From Heligmosomoides polygyrus polygyrus (taxonomy: Eukaryota > Nematoda > Chromadorea > Rhabditida > Heligmosomidae), in contig CANDYH010000003.1 in the NCBI GenBank assembly GCA_947396885.1, positions 1-64,000 on the forward strand: DNA of 64,000 nucleotides. The letters are read 5' to 3'. The position numbers were made by a program, and so were the translations under genes. Shown one piece after another: positions 56,751-64,000 of the stretch. The notes below the pieces were generated by a model that worked only from the letters and a program-made list of their open reading frames with translations, did not search any database and had not been told where the DNA came from. Each line of letters begins with the position of its first letter. Position 1 is the first letter of the stretch.

Positions 56751-57460
56751 CATGGCCAAGACCTAGCGCCACAGCTGGGCAGTAGGAAGCGAGCGCCTTG
56801 GGGAACTTTCAAGAGCGTCGAAGAAGTAGTGAAGGAGACGAAGAACGTTCGGCTCGTGCGCACCTATTCGACTCCACCGTTCTTCATGCCCTAACATACG
56901 CCTCATAGACCTGGGCTATACGAATGCAGGATGAACACGCGATCAGAGTCGTGCAACGGGAAATCGAGAGGACGATGCTTGGAGTGAGACGACTCGCGCA
57001 AGTGAGAGAAGGCCTTCGGAGTTCCGAGCTTCGCCGACGTTCGAAGATCAGAGACGCTGTCGCGTTTGCCAAGTTGTCGAAAATTAGGTGGGCCTGTCGC
57101 GTAATGCTTTACGCAGACACCCGCTGGACGAGAGCCGTCACCGACTAGATTCCGCAGGATGTCAAGAAAACACCAGAACGCCCACCAACGCGTTGGTCGG
57201 CTCCTTTCGGCTCCTTTTCGTGAAAGCCCTGAACGCAGACACCCGCTGGACGAGAGCCGTCACCGACTGGATTCTGCAGGATGCTAAGAGAACACCGGGA
57301 TCCCCACCTACGTGTTGGTCGGACTCGTTCGCGAAATCCCTGGACGGATGGTATGACGCCCTTCGTGAGGAAGGTCCATTGGAGCTCTGTGGCACACGAC
57401 AGAGGCGAATGGAGACGCTACTGGCGCCCGCTCGAGCATCTCGTTGATCAACGGAGCAAC
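56750..57460 (+). pseudogene. RTE C-terminal region with internal duplication
   Basis: LRMQDEHAIRVVQREIERTM and SKIRWACRVM (56920-57105), then DTRWTRAVTDW twice (57117-57150 and 57238-57270). A 131-bp spacing marks a local tandem duplication. It ends with WYDALREEGP and the stop region near 57450. Confidence 0.82.
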
Positions 57461-57469
57461 AGGTGATAC

Positions 57470-57765
57470 AGGTGAATTGAAGTGAGGGCGCTTGATAGCA
57501 CAGTCAGAGTAGGTGCACCTGATTCCTGGTTCTTGGTTCGGATTTCTCGCCCATACCAACGAAGCCTTCCCTCTCTTTGAGGTTGGTGAGTACCAGAACT
57601 AATTATGAAGGATAAAACCATCACTTGGTCGTCGGATGCGCAAGTCGCTGTATGGACTAAATACGCATTCAAATTACTTCCATGACCACCCGTAGAAGTA
57701 CATAGAATACGTGGCGCATTCCAGAAAGGAATGATTAACGCCGGCATTTATCCTTAATCCTTTCG
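57470..57765 (+). repeat. SINE-like dispersed repeat, copy C
   Basis: See 870-1140. Here TTGGTTCGGATTTCTCGCCC is the B-box-like part, and TTTATCCTTAATCC the end. It lies directly at the 3' end of the RTE element. Confidence 0.55.
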
Positions 57766-58219
57766 TTTAAATGAATGAAAAATAAAGCCTGTCAGTTTTT
57801 ACTCGTCCCGGATAAAGATAACAAAAGAAATGAAGAGCTGTCAATCTGCCAATATTGTTGGATTAGATCCAATCTACTTCCTTCCTCACGTTAAAATTCT
57901 TGACGCAAAAGGTGCTGTTCTATTCTATTCTGTTCTTAAAGTCACCATGTTTCAAGTCGTTTTATGTTAATTTCGTTATTCTCAAGCTTAACCATACCTG
58001 CATTAGCTTGGTGTGACCATTAAGCAGAAATTTCTTCTCGAGATTAGTAGGAATTGTTCGCGGTGGTGTTTGAAATTGATTGCCCATTCGTGCTATCGCA
58101 AGCCAGTCGTTGAAGACCTTGAAATAATCCTTCAATGTGCTCGAAAAATGATGTCTATTTGTTGTTCATTTGGCGCACTGCAGGAGTAAATCCTTCTCGC
58201 TCTCTTAAGTAGGGTATAT

Positions 58220-58405
58220 ATATCTTGCTAGTCAAAGCGGCCCACTGGCCGCCAAACGTCTGGTTTACGGACATCGTCCCGAGTTCCGAAATAGAACTCC
58301 CCGACCGTCTTCTTTCGTCTTTAGGTCATCTTAGCTTCTTTACAGTAAAAAAACTGGTCTTGCTATGTAGAACAATACAGCTGGATAGAGCTCTTCAAAA
58401 GTGCG
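58220..58405 (-). repeat. Double-hairpin dispersed repeat, copy 3, partial
   Basis: The minus strand carries ACCAGACGTTTGGCGGCC, identical to copy 1, with AAACTGG/CAGTTTTTT-type sequence upstream as in the other copies. The first hairpin is not preserved. Confidence 0.55.
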
Positions 58406-58888
58406 TGACCTTAGCGTAGTGATACTGCAACATGGCGCGAAGCGCGCAAGTGCGAGACACGCCGACAGACGTGTCGGAGCACTTGTGAGACAACATGATT
58501 AATCAGTTGCAAGGTTCAACTCAAGCAGCTTTTTCTATTCCACTGTTTTGTAGAAAGTTATGCCTAATCAGAGCTGTTTCTGAGGAATTTTGCATTATAA
58601 TTTAGCCACTTTGTGGGATTATTGAACCGCAACATTAACCGAACAAAATTTTCACAATCACCGAATGCAAATCTTTCTGTTACTTCTAATTCTAATTCTA
58701 ATATTCTAATGCGCTGAAAATTTTAGCTTTCCAGCCCTTTGAAAAGCTCAGTAACAGCTAATGTGTTAAGAATTTTATAATTGTTCAAAGCTCACATAGC
58801 TACTCATTCTGACCTAGTGTAGATGCTGTTCCGCACCGAACTCTTCCCTTAACGCCTTCGTCTGGTCTTTCAGTCGACTATGTACGGT

Positions 58889-58915
58889 GATGAAAGGCGA
58901 AACGTAAGCTAATGA
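58889..58915 (+). ncRNA. Weak hammerhead-like motif
   Basis: TGATGAAAGGCGAAACGTAAGC resembles the core and the GAAAC part, but the base before TGATGA is G, not C, and stem II is not evident. Probably a relic. Confidence 0.25.
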
Positions 58916-58919
58916 AGCC

Positions 58920-59650
58920 GCTTATCATTCTTGGGAAGAGTTTGTCAAGCCATTCAAAAGACTAAATCATGCCGAGGTTCACAGAGAGTCGGGGCTATTC
59001 AAGTAGTAGACACTTCTGAAGTAAATAGTAAGAGTTGTCAGTTGAGAGTAGACCTAGGCCTTTCTAGAGAACCTTGTATTTCTGAGGTAGTGCTCTACAT
59101 ATTGTGGACGCTTCACCACTGGTCCTCACCGTTAGGTAATGATTATTCATATGTGTTTAAATTTCCAAAAAACACATGACCATCTATCGCTTTTTGATTG
59201 GTTAGGCATCTTCAAGATAGCTAAAAATGTTGGTGAGGCATATGAATTATTCATCAGCATCCTCTATCACGCTATTGACTCTTTTGTCCCGTACGTGAAC
59301 TTTCAATTCTGGTCCTCGGTTGCCAGTCTACCTTGCCAGGTTGATTGCTAACCGTGAGTTAGTTTGGAGAGCAGCAGCTACTCAGACGCCCCTGGTGTGG
59401 TCGTTGCATAAAAGCCGCAGCTTTAGAGTACATAAGGCCCTAAGGAAATTCAACCCGTATGCTGAACGGAAAATGCTTGCCTCTAATCGAGGGGCCAAGT
59501 TCTACAACACATTAACGCCAGATTCAAGGATCATCATCACACACCTAGTCTTGTAGCTGCTGACGGTGTAGTGGTGCACAAGGACTCGGACAATGCTGAG
59601 TTACCTGCTGAGTCGTTTCAGGCTGCGTTCTCGCACAATTATGACTAAAC
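58920..59650 (+). mobile_element. CR1/jockey-like fragment, endonuclease-RT linker
   Basis: Frames at 59139-59351 (a KTHDHLSLFDWLGIFK part and SILYHAIDSFVPYV) and 59320-59556 (LRKFNPYAERKMLASNRGAKFYNTL-type sequence, here cited in part) fit the linker region after the endonuclease in CR1/jockey-like elements, comparable to 38870-39259. RT proper is not present. Confidence 0.6.
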
Positions 59651-62470
59651 TTCCAACTTCCTTGACTTCCATGTTTCTTTGTTTCTGTGCATGCAAGATG
59701 GAGTCTGTTTCACAAAGACGAAATAGTTGATACTCTGTCCAGCTGGGAAGGATTATGTAGTTTTTTCTGCGGTAGTTTCACGTTTTTCGACTTTTTGGGC
59801 CGTTTCTCGTAGTAGATCGCTATATGTTGGTTTTGCATACTTACCAACCAGTCAGTTTTTTCACGGTTTTTTGTGATTTTTGTTTTATAAGTGGGTTGAA
59901 AAGGCATAAAAACGCGAAAAAAACGCTACGAAGCACAAATAATGTAATGCGAGGAAATAAGGAAAAGGCCTCCTTCCCTCTTCTCAGCAAGTTTTCAGGA
60001 AAAATGGAGAAATTTTTCATGTAGCATTAGCTGGTGATTGTATGACGACGTTAAGCCCGCTTAACTGATAAAGCGTGGCTGTTGGCACTGTCACTGCTTC
60101 GCCTTTACTGAAATTTGAGCAGTGAATCTTCCTTAACATTTTCGTCCTTTTTGTGGGCTCGCTTGGCAGTTTCCTTTAGAAGATGCAGAGTCAGTATATA
60201 CATGAAGCAGTATATACATGAAATCAATCAAATTCAATAAAAAAGAGAATAAGTCGATCACCACTCCTATTCAGCCGTTATATATGAGGCTAATATAAAA
60301 GCTGGTTCTTTACATGCACTTCATTGCAAGAAGATTTTTTCAAGTTCCACGAAAAAGGTATCTTTTGGAAGGTGCAGGGCTGGCTCCAGCACGAAAATTC
60401 TATTTTGTCTGTGGATTTTTTTTATCTAATTTGCGAATTTACTATAATTTACCCTTTACAATCCCAAATGTGCTCTACAAAAATAGGAGAACATTAAAAA
60501 ACAAACCCAGTCAAACCTCAAGCAATTGTGCTGTACAGTATGCTACCAGGTGCTTCAAGAAAAAAGTCAGAGAGGTCAATTGCTGACAAGTAGTAAGAGT
60601 GGACAGACAGCGGCGAACTCTATTTGGAGAAATTAGGAAAGATGAAGACGTTAATATAGGATGAGAAATGTACTTTTAAACACGCGTTCCTCCTCTGTAT
60701 TTTCTTGAAATACAGAACAGGAAGTGCTTGACAATTGAACTCTAGGTTACTTGGAAGGCAAAGACAAAATACTCAATGCACAAGATTCTGTTCGATCAAA
60801 ATTTGGCCAACGGGCCATTACTGTTCATTTGATTAACTGTTGTCTACTGCAGTAAGAGCATGATTTTTTTGGACAAAAGGAATAATTGGAACAGGCAGAG
60901 CTATGGACTTCGTAAATATCTTCCAAAGACGGACTGTACCAAAGAATTCGCTGTGGTTGCTGCCTGATCTGATTCTCCATTAGACATTCTGTAGCTTTCC
61001 GATACAATTGTAACAGTAAAGAAGAAGTGGACTGAAAAGTGTACTTAGCGAAAGGGTAAAAAAAAGGTTTTGCCAGGACTAATGAAAACTGTAAAAGGTT
61101 TTGCCAGGACTAATGAAAACGCTCAAAACATTCAACCGTGCTATAGAACATTGTACTTTGGAGTCAAATGCTTCCCCCGCATCTCTCACAAAATTATCAA
61201 ACAATATAATCAGAATAATGATTTCACCAAAAACTGTTAATGAATAGCAATTAGTCCAGGACGTCTACGTGCGACTATTAATATGAATCGGTGCACAACC
61301 AGCGTAGCGAAATCGCTCATCTGAAAAACCGGTGCTCTACAAAAAAATTTCAATTTTTATGGCACCATAAATTATCTGTAAATTAATAGATAAAAGGTGT
61401 GGTGCAGATCTATGTTGGTCAGTCCCTGTTTCATTCATTCTAAATCCAAAAAATTGCACTGCTTTCGAATAAACCTTGTTGTGGCTTGTTCAGCGCTTTA
61501 AAGTCAACAACTTTATTGGGTATACGAGGCACCAGCTCATCGAGGGGAGGAAGGTATCGTGCTTCGCAGCACAATGACGTCAACTAGCAGTTTCAGAACC
61601 CATTTCCACTTACAATTAGACTCGAACGCGCCACCCACGTTTCGCTGCGTCGACCTCTCTGCCGGCCATGCGTCGGTGTGTCGCAGTACTGCGAAGGACC
61701 CATACATATTAGCATGGCTACGCTACGCGTTCTGTGGTATAATCATGGAATAGTGCACTACAGTATATTCACAGAGCTACAGAATAAGTGATAGTCGGGC
61801 ACAGTGCGTGCGTTTTTTCCGTTTTCAGCCAAAATACAGTGTTTTTACAGTGTTCCACGTGACCGCAGAGTAAAAGGCGACGGGGGTCGAGCGTTCTATC
61901 CCCTCATCCCCCTGGCCCGCCCACCCCCAACCCCCTGCAATTGCTCGAGAGTCTAGTGGCTGCCTTACGAGATAGTGGAGACGCAGACATTTGCCACGCC
62001 TCTGTTTAAAGGGCGGGGGATAGAACGCCACTCCGCCAAAGGCGACAGAGAGAAGTGCATAAGAAGTTGTTTCTCCGCGAGAAACATAATTATGCTGTGT
62101 TATATAATGAGCAAACGCACGCCAAACGTTTCCGATTTCCATATCCGTAGCACGTTTTCCCTGGAATAGGGAAAGAGCAATGAGGTGAGATACATTATTC
62201 AACTATTCATTTTATTTCATTTATTAGCATTACTTCAGGTAGACGTCGTTAGTAAAGGGTGACACGGAAAAATATAAATAAAACGAGCACGAAATTAAAA
62301 TCACAGCAAAAGCTACAATAAATGTCTATCACTTAGCAGTTGCAGTTGCTTCATGACTATGCGCCTGAACATGAGAAAAGAAGGCAAGGGAGGAGGAACA
62401 TCATTTTTTAATGCCGCAAACTTATGTCCAGCTCTAAATGTAAAAGACCAAAATCTTCGATAGGTCTGAC
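59651..62470. other. No gene recognised
   Basis: Anonymous DNA with short frames. A 27-bp direct duplication (AAGGTTTTGCCAGGACTAAT core) lies at 61063-61120. GCGTTCTATCCCC at 61893 and GGGGGATAGAACGC at 62015 form an imperfect inverted pair. Confidence 0.45.
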
Positions 62471-62474
62471 CAGG

Positions 62475-63370
62475 ATACTATCTCAACGGTAGATCGGAAC
62501 GGCGCAAACGTTGTATATGGGCAGAACCGCCTCTTTCTGGATAGTAACACGCTGCAGGTATCTCGACCCCAATACATCTCTGCGCAGAGTTAGGGGCGAC
62601 GAAAGTCGTGTGTTGGCGCCCTGTTGATTCACGTGCTCCACAGTTAACGGGCGCGCGCGGAATGAGGGCTCGTATCGCGGACCAAAGCAGTGCACAGGTG
62701 GCGTACTAGGGAAGCGCTCGGGCTCGTGCGATAGGTCGGGGGTTTGGATCCTGCAGACTGCGTTTGTTTTGCGCTTCTGTAAAATCCATGTTTATCATGT
62801 AGGTAATCCACCTAGGGATATTATAGTGTGGTATAGAGCATATTTACATATAACATACCATTCATACCCTTAACAAGGTGGCCCATGCAGGGTCACCGGT
62901 TTCGCTGAAACTTTGTCTAGGGGGTTATTTGGGGTGCTGATCACGAATCTGATATCCGTTCTTCACAATTCGGCTGGATAATATAGATACAGGAAGGCAC
63001 AGGATTACATTCTTAATTTCTGCCGGTGACGGCAGGTAAAGAAAGAATCGTGAAAAAACAGATATCAGATTCGTGATCAGCACCCCAAATAACCCCCTAG
63101 ACAAAGTTTCAGCGAACTACTCTTCCCTACTACACCACCTGTGCACTGTGCCGACTCGCGATGCGAGCCCTCATCCCGCGGGCGCCCATCAACTGTGGAG
63201 CACTTGAATCAACAGGCTCCAACACGCGAATTCCGTCGCCCCTAACTCTGCGCAGAGTTGTATTGGGGTCGAGATACCTGCAGCTTGTTACTACTCAGGG
63301 AGAGGCGGTTCTGCCCATAAACAACACTTTGCCGTTCCGATCTACCGTTGAGATAGTATCCTGGTGAGGA
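62475..63370. repeat. Nested inverted repeat (about 900 bp)
   Basis: Outer arms of about 235 bp (62475-62710 and 63130-63365) are inverted copies, for example GGATACTATCTCAACGGTAG and its inverse at the other end. Inner arms of about 60 bp (62903-62965, 63055-63117, CCAAATAACCCCCTAGACAA) are almost identical inverses. The space between outer and inner arms on the left is longer and holds a tRNA-like stretch near 62703-62755. No ORF. Confidence 0.8.
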
Positions 63371-63639
63371 ACATAATGTTTAACTTGAAATGTTACACAT
63401 TACCCATTACACATTACACAATGTTTAACTTGAAATGTTAACTGGTTCTCACCCCTACACCGTCTATTTCAATACTACTATACATACACGAATTTGTCTC
63501 AAATAAATAATTGATTTTAATATCAATATTCCACTATACTTATTCTTCTATTGAAAAATGCTCTTCTATTAAAGCTCCTCTCAGCAGGTTTCAAGTCTGT
63601 GCTGGGGGAGTGAAACATCTGCTATGAAAGCTCCATTTC

Positions 63640-63868
63640 TTATTGTTTAGTTGGTCACAAAGGATTCTGTCATTTCGCTCTTTCTTCTATCTAGCCGATT
63701 TAATGGGTCCTATCTAATTGTGCTCTCTTCCTTCTCTGATGTTATTTTTGTTTGTTTCTTTCTCCTACTGAAACCTTTTATTCATCACTATTGGGTTTTT
63801 GTGTTCGGTACCTTGGAGTGCTTCCTTTATGGCTGACTGTCTGGTGGTGCACGCCGTCTTGCGGCGTA

Positions 63869-63895
<27 letters not shown>
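63640..63895 (+). mobile_element. CR1/jockey-like 3' end
   Basis: A 3' untranslated tail ending in nine AAAT units (63870-63902), the same kind of end as 34740 and 41065. No coding part. Confidence 0.5.
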
Positions 63896-63905
<10 letters not shown>

Positions 63906-64000
63906 ATTATATTGTTCCACATTCCTTCTGGTGCGAGATTTAGACAGAGTATAAAATTTCCATTTATTTGAATCAAACATACTACTGACTTTTTTAAATA

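Larger units (their letters stand above)
53838..57470 (+). mobile_element. RTE-type non-LTR retrotransposon, decayed
   Basis: A 5' region (53838-54240), then endonuclease (54410-55200: MTVCTYNAHTLA, KVIVGDLNAKIG, VPTGSDHRFLRAMF), a linker (55260-55770) and RT remnants (56000-56750). A C-terminal region ends near 57450. A Penelope-like insertion may interrupt it at about 55780-55970. A different RTE lineage from the 16.6-19.5 kb element. Stops and frameshifts are numerous. Confidence 0.85.

Noticed and set aside
1..64000. CRISPR array, bacterial operon or prophage
   Set aside because: No regularly spaced short repeats with unique spacers; gene structure and elements are eukaryotic.
1..64000. 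Spliced-leader (SL1) gene
   Set aside because: I looked for the SL1 22-mer core (TTACCCAAGTTTGAG) and did not find it.

Overview
The window looks like nuclear DNA from a nematode, most likely a strongylid such as a hookworm. The evidence is a spliced myosin heavy chain gene with short exons and clean GT...AG introns (acceptors of the TTTCAG/TTCCAG type), plus a dense load of mariner, Tc3-like, BEL/Pao, RTE, CR1/jockey-like and Penelope-like elements. The species assignment is inference; nothing prokaryotic is present.

Layout. 1-3.0 kb: two SINE-like repeat families, including a dimer of a tRNA-like unit. 3.0-15.3 kb (+): the only recognisable host gene, a partial myosin heavy chain. It supplies the distal motor, a neck helix and a long coiled-coil rod; its 5' end lies outside the window and its 3' end is not found. 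Its introns contain a mariner (4.8-6.1 kb) and a pair of related defective mariners (10.07-11.3 kb). 15.9-16.3 kb: a long palindrome whose arms each carry a hammerhead-ribozyme-like motif. 16.6-19.5 kb (-): an almost intact RTE-type non-LTR retrotransposon.

20.24-31.90 kb (+): an 11.7 kb BEL/Pao LTR retrotransposon with a CATAC target-site duplication, a likely tRNA-Gly primer-binding site, gag with zinc knuckles, protease, RT/RNase H, a broken integrase, and an extra downstream ORF of unknown function. 33.8-34.7 kb and 37.5-41.9 kb: fragments of CR1/jockey-like elements. 35.6-37.5 kb: Penelope-like sequence in inverted configuration, with a GIY-YIG nuclease and a hammerhead ribozyme in its terminal repeat. 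42-42.6 kb: an RTE 3' end.

45.0-46.0 kb: two adjacent minisatellites, one very G-rich. 46.1 and 47.3 kb: a repeat with two hairpins, seen again at 58.2 kb. 48.18-49.75 kb: a dead Tc3-like transposon with long inverted/direct repeat termini. 49.9-50.25 kb: a second tRNA-like dimer. 50.40-52.89 kb: a 2.5 kb foldback element with no ORF. 53-57.5 kb (+): a decayed RTE element with a duplicated 5' region. 59-64 kb: mostly anonymous DNA with a nested inverted repeat at 62.5-63.4 kb.

Only the myosin would serve the host. Almost everything else is transposons and their relics. The most unusual items are the hammerhead-type ribozyme motifs at several sites, the extra ORF of the BEL/Pao element, the tRNA-like dimers, the foldback element, and a stop codon in a strongly conserved myosin segment. 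All coordinates of exons and element ends were read by eye.
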